A DNA stretch of 8,245 nucleotides. Origin: Desulfofustis sp. (GTDB lineage Bacteria > Desulfobacterota > Desulfobulbia > Desulfobulbales > Desulfocapsaceae). The stretch lies in NCBI GenBank assembly GCA_029287755.1, contig JARFQM010000324.1:1-8245 (forward strand), in the 5' to 3' direction. Shown in pieces: positions 1 through 8,200 of the stretch. The notes beneath the pieces are model-generated. The model ran no database searches. It was not told the DNA's origin and saw only the letters and a program-made list of their open reading frames with translations. The translations under genes were made by a program, and so were the position numbers. The first letter of the stretch is position 1. Every line of letters begins with the position of its first letter.

Positions 1-193
1 CAATGATATGGCTGTTGATGCCCAGAATCTGATCACGCAGCCCGTCGGTGAAGACTGAATACACCTACAGCACGACGATCATGGCAATGACCCCGACGGT
101 GATGCCGATTACCGAAATCAGCGAGATCAGCGAAATAAACCCCTGACGGTGTTTGGCCCGCAGGTATCTGCGGCTGATAAACCACTCGTACAT
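1..193 (-). pseudogene. lolC: LolC/LolE-family lipoprotein-releasing ABC transporter permease, N-terminal part, interrupted by an in-frame TAG
   Basis: Reading the minus strand from an ATG at 193-191 gives MYEWFISRRYLRAKHRQGF, then a hydrophobic helix (about residues 20-42, SLISLISVIGITVGVIAMIV and onward), then VYSVFTDGLRDQILGINSHI. This is the characteristic N-terminus of LolC/LolE: the (A/S)RRYLRAK start, the first membrane segment, and the start of the periplasmic domain around LRDQILGINSH. The family forms the inner-membrane permease of LolCDE, which uses ATP hydrolysis by LolD to release lipoproteins to LolA. The ATG lies one base after the lysS stop, so it is probably cotranscribed and translationally coupled with lysS. 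Codon 43 (plus-strand cta at 65-67) reads TAG, where relatives usually carry Ala or Ser at the end of the helix; homology continues in the same frame on both sides. As written the product ends after 42 residues. It could be a recent nonsense mutation, a base-call error, or less likely amber readthrough. The rest of the gene lies left of the window. Family assignment is firm; gene status is uncertain. Confidence 0.82.
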
Positions 194-194
194 C

Positions 195-1724
195 TCAGTC
201 GCCGTCCGTCTGCTCGCCGATGGGCGGCTCTTTTAGCATCTTTTCTTCAGCTTTCATATGCGGGAAGAGGATGACGTCTCGTATGGACGGGGAATCGGTC
301 AGCAGCATGACCAGCCGATCGATCCCTATGCCTTCGCCGGCCGCCGAGGGCATGCCGTACTCCAGGGCGCGGATGTAATCGATATCGAGCTCCGGGTGGA
401 CCTCGTCGTCATCGCCGCGCTCGGCGATCTGTTTCTCGAAGCGCGCCCGCTGGTCCATGGGATCGTTCAATTCACTGAAGGCGTTGGCAATTTCGCGGCC
501 GGTGATGAACAGCTCGAAACGGTCGGTGACCTGCGGGTTGACCTCATTGGCGCGGGCCAGGGGCGAGACCTCGGTCGGGTAGGAGGTAATGAACGTCGGG
601 TCGACAAGCTTCTCTTCGACCAGGAGCTCAAACAGCTCGGTTTTGGCTTTGCCCGGTCCTGCGTGCGGCTCCAGTTTGATGCCCAGGCCTTTCGCATGAC
701 TGATTACCCGGCTGTCGTCAGCAAGAATCTGCGGGTCGAGCCCGCCGATCTCGATCAGCGCCTCTTCCATGGTCAACCGTTTCCAGGGCGGGCTCAGGTC
801 GACGTCCTCACCCTGATAGCTGATTTTCATGGTCCCCTTTACCGCCTGGCAGACCGAGGAAAGCATGTCCTCGGTCAAGTCGATCAGGTCGTCGTAGGTG
901 GCGTAGGCCTGGTAAAACTCGAGCATGGTGAACTCGGGGTTGTGCCTGGTCGAGAGCCCCTCGTTTCTGAAGTTGCGGTTGATCTCAAAGACTTTCTCAA
1001 AGCCTCCCACCAGCAGCCTCTTGAGATACAGTTCCGGTGCAATCCGCAGATAAAGGTCCATATTAAGGGCATTGTGGTAGGTTTTAAACGGCTTGGCCGT
1101 GGCACCTCCGGGCACCGGCTGCATCATCGGCGTTTCCACCTCGAGAAAACCGCGGTCGCTCAGATAGTCGCGAACCAGCCGGATGATCTCGACCCGCTTG
1201 CGAAAGGTTTCCCTGCTCTCGGGCGTCACCAGCAAGTCCACGTAGCGCTGACGGTAGCGCGTCTCCACGTCGGTAAGCCCATGCCACTTCTCGGGCATGG
1301 GCCGCAGCGATTTGGAAACCATGGGTATCGACTCGGCATGGAGCGAAGGTTCGCCGGTCTTGGTCTTGAACAGGTGGCCCCGGGCACCGACGATATCGCC
1401 GATATCGTATTTCTTGAAGGCGCTGAACTGCTCATCGCCGACGCTGTCCTTGCGGATGTAGACCTGCATCTGGCCGGTGGCGTCGGCGAGCGTGATAAAG
1501 GCAGCTTTACCGAACTTGCGCATGGCCATGATCCGGCCGGCTATGGAATAACTGGCACCGCTTTGCTCTTTCTGCTGTGGTTCGAGATGCTCCGTCTTGG
1601 GCAGCAGATCACTGATACGGTCGCCGGGTTTGAAGGTGTTGGAGTACAGTTTTACGCCGAGATCCGCTAAGGTCTGGGCCTTTTCTCTGCGCTGGGCGAG
1701 AAACTGGTTTTCACTACTGCTCAT
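195..1724 (-). CDS. lysS: Lysine--tRNA ligase, class II (LysRS)
   Basis: Charges tRNA-Lys with lysine at the expense of ATP in the cytosol. The 509-residue product has the usual length and order of bacterial class II LysRS. An N-terminal OB-fold anticodon-binding domain spans about residues 58-136 (YSIAGRIMAMRKFGKAAFIT). The family signature WHGLTDVETRYRQRYVDL follows at about 147-164. The catalytic core has class II motif 1 at about 190-213 (RGFLEVETPMM), motif 2 at about 247-270 (FRNEGLSTRHNPEFTMLEF) and motif 3 at about 464-474 (GIGIDRLVMLL). All expected active-site segments are intact. The ATG at 1724-1722 is preceded by AGGA (plus-strand 1731-1734) with six bases between, a good ribosome binding site. 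The coding strand has almost no TTA, CTA or TCA codons, which leaves a very long open frame on the opposite strand; that frame is not a gene. The stop TGA is one base from the lolC start. An intrinsic terminator separates this gene from rlmD, so lysS needs its own promoter or readthrough; I see no strong promoter between 1809 and 1725. Confidence 0.98.
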   Translation of the reverse strand: MSSSENQFLAQRREKAQTLADLGVKLYSNTFKPGDRISDLLPKTEHLEPQQKEQSGASYSIAGRIMAMRKFGKAAFITLADATGQMQVYIRKDSVGDEQFSAFKKYDIGDIVGARGHLFKTKTGEPSLHAESIPMVSKSLRPMPEKWHGLTDVETRYRQRYVDLLVTPESRETFRKRVEIIRLVRDYLSDRGFLEVETPMMQPVPGGATAKPFKTYHNALNMDLYLRIAPELYLKRLLVGGFEKVFEINRNFRNEGLSTRHNPEFTMLEFYQAYATYDDLIDLTEDMLSSVCQAVKGTMKISYQGEDVDLSPPWKRLTMEEALIEIGGLDPQILADDSRVISHAKGLGIKLEPHAGPGKAKTELFELLVEEKLVDPTFITSYPTEVSPLARANEVNPQVTDRFELFITGREIANAFSELNDPMDQRARFEKQIAERGDDDEVHPELDIDYIRALEYGMPSAAGEGIGIDRLVMLLTDSPSIRDVILFPHMKAEEKMLKEPPIGEQTDGD

Positions 1725-1768
1725 CGTAGGTCCTGCGTAGGGGCGATTCTGGTTCTCGCCTCGTTTGA

Positions 1769-1788
1769 CTGTGGCGGATGAGCCACAG
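1769..1788. repeat. 7-bp inverted repeat in the lysS 5' leader
   Basis: CTGTGGC (1769-1775) and GCCACAG (1782-1788) are perfect inverted arms around a 6-base loop, 45 bases upstream of the lysS start. No T-run follows on either strand, so it is not a terminator. It could be a leader hairpin or an operator. On the minus strand, part of one arm (TGGCTCA, from plus 1779-1785) is also complementary to TGAGCCA (from plus 1852-1858), so two competing RNA pairings can be drawn. Functional meaning is inference. Confidence 0.4.
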
Positions 1789-1809
1789 GTTAGCGTAATG
1801 CTGCCATTT

Positions 1810-1833
1810 AAAAAAGCGGCACAGGGCCGCTTT
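1810..1833 (-). terminator. Rho-independent terminator downstream of rlmD
   Basis: Read on the minus strand: an 8-bp stem AAAGCGGC / GCCGCTTT (plus-strand arms 1826-1833 and 1813-1820), a 5-base loop, then a run of six T (plus A-run 1810-1815, three of them within the stem). It lies 86 bases past the rlmD stop, which fits termination of rlmD. The plus strand has TTTGTTT after the same stem, so weak bidirectional action is possible. It also sits within the possible lysS leader, so an attenuator role cannot be excluded. Confidence 0.8.
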
Positions 1834-1859
1834 GTTTAGATATGAGTGGTTTGGCTCAC

Positions 1860-1873
1860 GGGCTGTACAGCCC
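1860..1873. repeat. 14-bp perfect palindrome GGGCTGTACAGCCC
   Basis: A perfect self-complementary 14-mer between the rlmD stop and its terminator. It is flanked by AGTGG (1845-1849) and CCACT (1872-1876), which allow an enclosing stem. It could be a dimeric protein-binding site or an RNA hairpin in the rlmD 3' end. No further evidence of function. Confidence 0.35.
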
Positions 1874-1879
1874 ACTATT

Positions 1880-1908
1880 CGTTTACTGTTAATAAGGCGG
1901 ATTGTCAA
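1880..1908 (-). promoter_or_regulatory. Possible weak sigma-70 promoter between rlmD and its terminator
   Basis: A perfect TTGACA (-35, plus-strand 1903-1908) is followed after 17 bases by TAAACG (plus-strand 1880-1885), which matches the -10 consensus at only three of six positions. If active, RNA would begin near 1873, run through the palindrome and meet the terminator at 1833-1810, giving a short RNA or a lysS leader. The poor -10 keeps this tentative. Confidence 0.22.
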
Positions 1909-1919
1909 TATTTTCGCTG

Positions 1920-3254
1920 TTAAGTCCGGTTCTTTTCCAGCACAACCACCGTTTCGAGATGATGGGTCTGGGGAAACATATCCACGGGCTGAATGGTCTG
2001 TATCGAAAAGCCGCAGCCGACGAGTTCCTGGAGATCACGGCACAGGGTCGCAGGGTCGCAGGAGATGTAGACCATCCGCCTGCGGGCCAGACTTCCGGCC
2101 ACCCCGGCCAAGACGCCCAATCCCCGGCGCGGGGGATCACAGACGACCGTGGCAAACGACTCATTGTCGGCCGCCAGTTCCCGACACGCCGATGCCACCT
2201 CGCTTTTAATGAAGGTGCAGTTGGTGAGCCCGTTTTCTTCAGCGTTGCGCCGGGCGCTTCTGATTGCCGAGCCCTGAACTTCGATACCCAGGACTTCTGC
2301 CGCCTGGCGGGCCAGCACCAGCGAGAAGTTGCCCATACCGCAGTAGAGGTCGAGGATCCGGTCAGTGGGATGCGGCCGGGAGAAGCGGCGGACCAGATCG
2401 ATCATCTTCAAATTCTGTCCCGCATTCACCTGGCTGAACCCCCCCATTTCCCAGCGCAAAGTAATCGGCTCCTTGTCCTCAAGCTCGAAGCCCAGCAGGT
2501 TGCTCTGCGTGTCAATGCAACTGAAGGGGCCCTCCTGGGCAAAGTTGCGGCCGAAGAAAAAGACCCGGTCCAAAACTTCTATGTCGACCGTCAAACCAAG
2601 GGCCCGGCGGCGATCGGCTGGGCGAGGAGGTCGGCGGAGAAGCAGACGAAGCGCGACAGCGCCGGTGAGCTGATCGAAGCAGAGCTCTATTTCATCAGCG
2701 CTGGCCGCCAGGAGCTTGAAATCGGCGTGGCTGCGCAGCTCAGCAAGGCAGCCGTTGACAGGTTCGGCGGCCAGCAGGCACTTATCCACTTCAATGACCT
2801 TATGCGAACGGAAGTGGGCAAAGCCGGGATTGTCTCTATCATCAATTTTCAGCCTGATACGCTGCCGGTAGCCGAAGGGTTCCTCGGCTCCGAGAATCGG
2901 TTTGAGCGCTTCGTGTTCCAGGGTGGATTGGGCCAGCGGACTGCGGGCCAACAGATCCTCGAGTATGGCGTCTTTCAGACCTTTCTGGGTGGCATAATCG
3001 GCGTGCTGGAGATTACAGCCGCCGCAGACTCCGTAATAAGGGCAGGGAGCAGAGGTGCGGCCGCTCACCGGGGAGTGAACTTCGACCACATGGCCAAAGC
3101 AGAATCTTTTTTTCTCTTCGCTGAGCTCAACTGAGACGGTTTCACCGGGCAGAGCATAGCGGACGAACAGGGTCTTCCCCTCATCCGTTTTTGCCAGGCC
3201 ATAGCCGCCGTTGACGATCTTGCTGATGGTGACAACCTGTGTGTTGCAGTTCAT
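1920..3254 (-). CDS. rlmD: 23S rRNA (uracil-5-)-methyltransferase, RlmD/RumA type
   Basis: An S-adenosylmethionine-dependent enzyme that makes 5-methyluridine in 23S rRNA (U1939 for E. coli RlmD). The 444-residue product has a TRAM RNA-binding domain at about residues 7-60. Four iron-sulfur cluster cysteines follow: Cys71, Cys77, Cys80 (CPYYGVCGGCNLQH) and probably Cys159 (VDKCL). The methyltransferase core carries SQVNAGQN at about 274-281, the SAM-binding loop LDLYCGMGNF at 301-310, VCDPPRRGL at 371-379, the nucleophile Cys399 in YISCDPATL, and the general base Glu434 in HHLETVVVL. All catalytic elements are present. The ATG at 3254-3252 is the only start after an in-frame TAG six codons upstream; no clear Shine-Dalgarno precedes it. 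The gene ends in TAA and is followed by an intrinsic terminator. It is transcribed away from tamA. Which uridine is modified (1939, 747 or both) cannot be told from the sequence, since RlmC, RlmD and RlmCD are close relatives; the iron-sulfur cysteines and the TRAM domain favour RlmD/RlmCD. Confidence 0.95.
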   Translation of the reverse strand: MNCNTQVVTISKIVNGGYGLAKTDEGKTLFVRYALPGETVSVELSEEKKRFCFGHVVEVHSPVSGRTSAPCPYYGVCGGCNLQHADYATQKGLKDAILEDLLARSPLAQSTLEHEALKPILGAEEPFGYRQRIRLKIDDRDNPGFAHFRSHKVIEVDKCLLAAEPVNGCLAELRSHADFKLLAASADEIELCFDQLTGAVALRLLLRRPPRPADRRRALGLTVDIEVLDRVFFFGRNFAQEGPFSCIDTQSNLLGFELEDKEPITLRWEMGGFSQVNAGQNLKMIDLVRRFSRPHPTDRILDLYCGMGNFSLVLARQAAEVLGIEVQGSAIRSARRNAEENGLTNCTFIKSEVASACRELAADNESFATVVCDPPRRGLGVLAGVAGSLARRRMVYISCDPATLCRDLQELVGCGFSIQTIQPVDMFPQTHHLETVVVLEKNRT

Positions 3255-3273
3255 GCCCGGTTGCGACTATAAT
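3244..3273 (+). promoter_or_regulatory. Putative sigma-70 promoter for tamA-tamB
   Basis: TTGCAG at 3244-3249 (-35, four of six consensus bases), an 18-base spacer, and a perfect TATAAT at 3268-3273 (-10). Transcription would begin near 3280 and leave an untranslated leader of about 190 bases before tamA. The -35 lies within the first codons of rlmD on the other strand, so polymerase here could interfere with rlmD initiation. The assignment rests on consensus match, spacing and position only. Confidence 0.48.
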
Positions 3274-3468
3274 AGTGATTCAAAAATTGCCTTTGCACCC
3301 AAACTAAGCGTCGCGCATAGAATTTTCATCCTCGACATATCATTTCGGCTTGCGATAAAAATTCCATGGACGTCCTTAACGCGGGTGAAAACCTCAATTT
3401 TTCAAGGCGGCTGATTCTTATTCTGCTGCATAACCTGTAACTACATAGTCTGCTGATAATAACTATCC

Positions 3469-5205
3469 TTGCGCTGTCGAGCCCTCTTTTTCTTCGCTTT
3501 CTTTCTCTTACTATGTGCCGGGGTCGCCAGCGCCGGGCCATCGCTTGAGGTAACGGTCGAAGGGGTCAAAGGGAGGCTGCTCGACAATGTTCTGGCCAGG
3601 CTGAGGATCAAAGTCTACAGCGAAGACAGCGATCTCACCGAGGCCGAGATCCTGCGGCTCCATCAACTCAGCGAACAAGACATCAAATCCGCCCTCGCGC
3701 CCTACGGATTTTATTCCCCGGAGATTACCGCCACGCTGGCCCAGGATGAAGATCTCTGGTCGGCTCATTATCTGATCGAGGTCGGCCGGCCGGTGGTCAT
3801 CGAGTCTGTCTCGGTGAGCATTGTCGGCGAGGGGGCGGAATTTGCCGACCAGTTTGAAGTGGAAACGCCGGCAATGAAAAAAGGGGACACTCTCAACCAG
3901 CGGCTCTACGAGGAGGAAAAAAGGCGGATTCTCAGGAAGGCCATTTCTCTGGGCTTCCTCGATGCGAGCTATCGCCTCCATGAGATACGCATTGACCGGC
4001 TCGCCTACCAGGCGGATATCGAACTGGAATTAGATACCGGGCCGCGCTACTATTTCGGAGAAATTAGGGTCGACCAGGATATTATCACCGACGACCTGTT
4101 TTCCAGATTCATCGAGTTCGACGATGAAGATTATTTCTCGGCCCGGCGCTTACAGGAATTGCAGCGGGATCTTTACCGCAGCGATTATTTCGGCTCGGTA
4201 GTCATCGAGGGCGATATCGAGGCCGCTGCTGACCTTCGAGTCCCTGTCGACATCACGGTAGAGCCGCTCAAGGCTTACAACCGGTTCAGCTTCGGTCTGG
4301 GCTACTCCACCGATATCCGGGCCTATGCCAAGTTCGAGTGGCTCAACAGGTTGTTGAACACGCGGGGGCATAGCCTTTTCAGCTCGGTACAGTACGGTGA
4401 GCTCGAGCGTTTTGTGGTGCTCAATTACACTATTCCCGTCGTCGATCCCCGCTACAACGCCATGACCGCCACCGGCATGTGGCAGAAGAAGTCGTGGGAG
4501 GATACCGACACCGAACTCTACACCACCGGACTTCTCTATGAATATTCAACTCCCGAACACTATTACGGGGTGTCGCTGGGCTATCTCAACGAGAATTACC
4601 GGGTGGGTGAGACCTCCGGCGAAAGCCAGCTGCTGATGCCCGGGCTCCGCTGGACCTGGGCGCTGGCCGACGATATTGTCACCACCAGGCACGGCTTGCG
4701 CGCCCTTATAGAAGTAACGGGAGCCCATGAGGACGTCATCTCGGATGCCTCTTTCGCCAAGCTCAAAGGCGAAGGGAAGGCTATCATAACCCCGTTCGAG
4801 AACTACCGAATTATCGGCCGGGGCTCGATCGGTACGATGCTGGTCGACTCCATTGATTCGCTGCCGCCCTCGATACGATTTTATGCCGGCGGTCAGAAGA
4901 GTGTCAGGGGGTACAAATACCGGACTCTCGGTCCCACCGATTCAACGGGTGCGGTGATTGGTGGTAAACTTCTGTTGACCGGCGGTATCGAGGGCGAGAA
5001 ACAATTCTCCGAGAACTGGCGCGGGGTGCTATTTTATGATGCGGGCAATGCCATGAACGATATCAACGTCGACTTAGCCCACGGCGTCGGCGCCGGGATC
5101 GGGGTCGTACTGCCGTTTGGCCAGGCCCGACTGGAGTTTGCCTACCCGCTCAACGATGAAGGTGAGGCCCAGTACGTGTATCTCAGCGTCGGTGCCGATC
5201 TGTGA
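3469..5205 (+). CDS. tamA: TamA-like outer-membrane Omp85-family protein (translocation and assembly module)
   Basis: An outer-membrane beta-barrel of the Omp85 superfamily, which with TamB helps insert some outer-membrane proteins and connects the two membranes. The 578-residue product matches the length of E. coli TamA (about 577) and is much shorter than BamA. It has a signal peptide, residues 1-22 (MRCRALFFFAFFLLLCAGVASA, probable cleavage after ASA); three POTRA-like periplasmic domains at about 25-106, 107-190 and 193-268; then a barrel from about 272 to the end. The Omp85 loop-6 signature VRGY is at 479-482 (GGQKSVRGYKYRTLGP), followed by FYDAGNA at 522-528. The chain ends in VGADL rather than the terminal Phe usual in BamA. 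The start is TTG: an in-frame TAA at 3460-3462 leaves no ATG or GTG upstream, and none occurs before the signal peptide. No Shine-Dalgarno is visible ahead of it, so initiation may be weak or leader-dependent. The stop overlaps the tamB start. The three POTRAs and the tamB neighbour make BamA unlikely. Confidence 0.92.
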   Translation: MRCRALFFFAFFLLLCAGVASAGPSLEVTVEGVKGRLLDNVLARLRIKVYSEDSDLTEAEILRLHQLSEQDIKSALAPYGFYSPEITATLAQDEDLWSAHYLIEVGRPVVIESVSVSIVGEGAEFADQFEVETPAMKKGDTLNQRLYEEEKRRILRKAISLGFLDASYRLHEIRIDRLAYQADIELELDTGPRYYFGEIRVDQDIITDDLFSRFIEFDDEDYFSARRLQELQRDLYRSDYFGSVVIEGDIEAAADLRVPVDITVEPLKAYNRFSFGLGYSTDIRAYAKFEWLNRLLNTRGHSLFSSVQYGELERFVVLNYTIPVVDPRYNAMTATGMWQKKSWEDTDTELYTTGLLYEYSTPEHYYGVSLGYLNENYRVGETSGESQLLMPGLRWTWALADDIVTTRHGLRALIEVTGAHEDVISDASFAKLKGEGKAIITPFENYRIIGRGSIGTMLVDSIDSLPPSIRFYAGGQKSVRGYKYRTLGPTDSTGAVIGGKLLLTGGIEGEKQFSENWRGVLFYDAGNAMNDINVDLAHGVGAGIGVVLPFGQARLEFAYPLNDEGEAQYVYLSVGADL

Positions 5206-8200
5206 TCAAGCGACTGGTCTTAGCGGGAATGCTGCTCCTGGCACTGAGCGCCGCAGCTGCGGCCTTTTTGCTGACCACCTCCTGGGGACTGCAGACGGTG
5301 AGTTTTATCGTCTCGAACCTCTCCGCGGGGCGGCTGGTCATTGGCGGCAGCCAGGGAAAGATTCTGGGCGATTGGCGGCTTGAACAGATCACGGTCCATG
5401 CTGACGGGGTGGATGTCTCCATCGACCGCCTGTCCTGCCGCTGGCAGCCTAAACGGCTGCTGGACAGGGTTTTCCAGGCTGCGCACCTGTCCCTTGAAAA
5501 TGTGGAAATCGCCCTCAAGGAGCAGGGCGACGGCGAACCTGCAGGGGGATTTATCCCACCCGACATCACCCTGCCCCTGGCCATCATCGCCAGCCTGGAG
5601 ATCGAGCACTTGAATGTCGCCACCCTGGGCGGGGCTCAGCTGTATACGGTTGATTCGTTCGCAGCAAAATTTTCCGCTTCTGGCAATCGACTTGAGATGA
5701 GCGACGTCCTTTTCGCCAGCCGGTATCTGAGTGGTTCAGCCGAGGGCAATCTCGTTCTGTCGGGCAACTGGCCCATCGAGCTGGGTTCACGCTTCCAGGC
5801 CAGCCCTCCGGGTTGCAGTGCTATCAAGGGGCGCTTAGCGGTGTCTCAGACGCTTGTTGATCCGCGCATAGACCTGGCCATAAGCGCTCCCGCCCCCCTG
5901 CAGCTAAACCTGGGGGTTGCCAATGTGTTTGACGACCCTTCCTTCCAGGCCGTTTTCACGGGATCCTCGGTGGACCTTGGCGGCATTTGCGACGGCTTTC
6001 CCGAGGCCCTGGCCGATTTCGACTTCACGGCCGGAGGCGACCTGGAAAACGTCACCGGCAATCTACTGACCACTGTCCAGCTGGCGGAAGGGTTGCCAGT
6101 TTCCGCTCAGCTCGATTTTGCTTTCGATGGACAGGCACTGACCATTAACCAGGGAATGCTGGGCTACGGGGAGAATATCTCGGCCATCAGCGGGGCATTG
6201 ACATTTGCGCCTCAATTGGCCTGGGATGGGGTGGTGCTCGTCGACTCTTTCAGCATCTCGGATCTTGCGCCTGTTCCATCGACCAGTGTTGACGGCCGTA
6301 TCAAGGTTTCGGGAACTTTCGATGGTGAACACCTGGCCTATCTCGCCGAGGTGGAGGAGTTCGAGATATCGGCGGATGAGTTTAATCTGAGCTTGACTGG
6401 AGATCTTATCCTGGCCGGAGATCAGCAGGGGTTCGAGATCAAATCGTGCAGAATCGATTGCGGAGAAGGACGCATAGACCTGGCCGGTGAGCTGAGCTGG
6501 TCTGACGGGGTGCAGTGGCGCACTGAGGTGCAGTTAGATTCTTTCGACCCGTCAGAGATCGGCTCACTGCCTGAGGGCAGCGTCAACGGCAGTTTTTCGA
6601 GCAGGGGCAGAATCGCCGGAAAGGATATTTGGGTCGAGACTGAGATCGCCTCGCTGACCGGGGTGTTGAGCGGCTACGAGCTGCACGGCGGCGGCGCCCT
6701 GGTCTATCGCGACCAGGTCCTGACCATTGCCGGTCTAAGCATAACCAATGGCAATAACAGGCTCTACGCAACGGGTACGGTGACCGATGAATTTGACCTC
6801 AATTTTGTCTTCAACGGGGCTGAATTGGAGCTCATACTGCCCCAACTTGGCGGCACCCTGGACATCAACGGGGTACTGGGGGGGGCGCGCCACAATCCGC
6901 AGGTCCAATTCACGGTAAAAGGCGCGGAGCTGCAGTATCAGGACTATTTTGCCGGCAGCGTGGCGGCCGATATTGATCTGGCACCGGCTGATATGTGGAG
7001 CAGGAGCGCACTCTGGATAGAAAACCTGGATCTGGCCGGAATTCGAGCCGAGGAGCTCACCCTGAAAGCCGAGGGCACGACGGCGTCGCACCAGCTGGGT
7101 GCAAAACTGGCGCTGGAGCGGGTCAGTCTCGAAGCCGAGGCCAGCGGCAGTGTCGAAGGCCGGGGCTGGCAGGGAGAGATCGGCGGGATCGTACTCAGAG
7201 ATTCCCAATTCGGCACCTGGAGACAGCAGCAGGCGAGCACGCTGCGGCTGGCGACGGAATCTGCACGCCTTGAAAGAACCTGCCTGGCTGGGGGAAAAAA
7301 CCTTATCTGTGCGGCTGCAGACTGGGACAGCTCCGGGGGCTGGTCGCTGGCGCTCGATGACCTGAGACTGGCGCTGGACAGCCTGAATGACTGGGGAATC
7401 ATCGATCAGAAGATCGACGGAGTAATCTCCGCCAACTTCCAGGCTGCGGGCCTTGACAAATCCATAGTTTCAGGTTCCGGCAGCGTCAGACTGCCTGAAC
7501 TGGAAGTGGATCTGGGGCCCAACCCTTACTATGAACAGTTCAAATGGTACGACACCCGGTTGTCCCTCATAATTCAGGATGAGGACCTGAAGACAAATTT
7601 TCACACGCGCTTCATTGATGACAGCCGGTTTGACGGGACTGTCACCCTGCTGGGCGGAATTGGAGCTGCTGAGGGTTTCGCAGGGGTGCCGCTGCAGGGA
7701 ACTGTCGAGGCCGATATTAAAGATCTTGATATTCTCAGTGTCGTCACTTCGGATTTTCTGCTGCCCGAGGGCAGTCTTTCCGCCACTCTCAATCTTGACG
7801 GCACGCTCGGAGCCCCCCAGGTTGCAGGAGATGTCCTGCTCCAGGATGGCGAACTGAGGATACCCATGCTGGGCGCACACTTATCCGAGGTGGCCGGTAC
7901 CATGGGCTTTGAAGGCCGTCGGCTGGTGTTCGACCTGAACGGCAGGTCCGGCAGCGGCACAGTCGGGGCCGCGGGGCTGTTCGATTTTGGCGCTGAACCC
8001 TGGCAGGGCAGTCTTGCCATTTCCGGGGTGGACGCCGAGTTGCTCAAGCGCCGGGCGATAACGCTCACCGCCGATCCGGATCTGATGTTGAAGATTGGGC
8101 CGGCAGGTGGCTCTCTGGTGGGCAGGGTGGCCGTCTCGCAGGCCCTGATAGAAGTCGAAAAAATCGATCGCTCGGCCTCTGAATCAAGCGACGTCGTCTT

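Noticed and set aside
258..1670. 470-codon open frame on the plus strand, antisense to lysS
   Set aside because: Its triplets are in exact register with lysS codons, so it stays open simply because lysS rarely uses TTA, CTA or TCA. The translated product has no recognisable domain, while lysS is intact with all class II motifs.
1714..1908. 64-codon minus-strand frame across the rlmD-lysS gap
   Set aside because: It runs through the terminator hairpin and into lysS in another frame, with no domain or ribosome binding site.
1902..3134. 410-codon open frame on the plus strand, antisense to rlmD
   Set aside because: Same codon-register effect: it mirrors rlmD triplet by triplet. rlmD carries every catalytic motif, and the antisense product resembles nothing I know.
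3267..3329. 20-codon minus-strand frame starting MKILCATLSL, ending in TAG and in frame with rlmD six codons upstream
   Set aside because: Readthrough of the TAG would extend RlmD at its N-terminus, which is tempting beside the lolC amber. But RlmD is complete from its own ATG, the possible GAGG sits directly against this ATG with no spacing, and one short frame is expected by chance.
3320..3364. GAATTTT / AAAATTC inverted repeat in the tamA-rlmD gap
   Set aside because: Seven A/T-rich pairs with a 31-base loop are expected by chance in such sequence.
3469..5205. BamA as the identity of the Omp85 protein
   Set aside because: It has room for three POTRA domains rather than five, is 578 residues instead of about 800, and is followed by tamB with overlapping codons.
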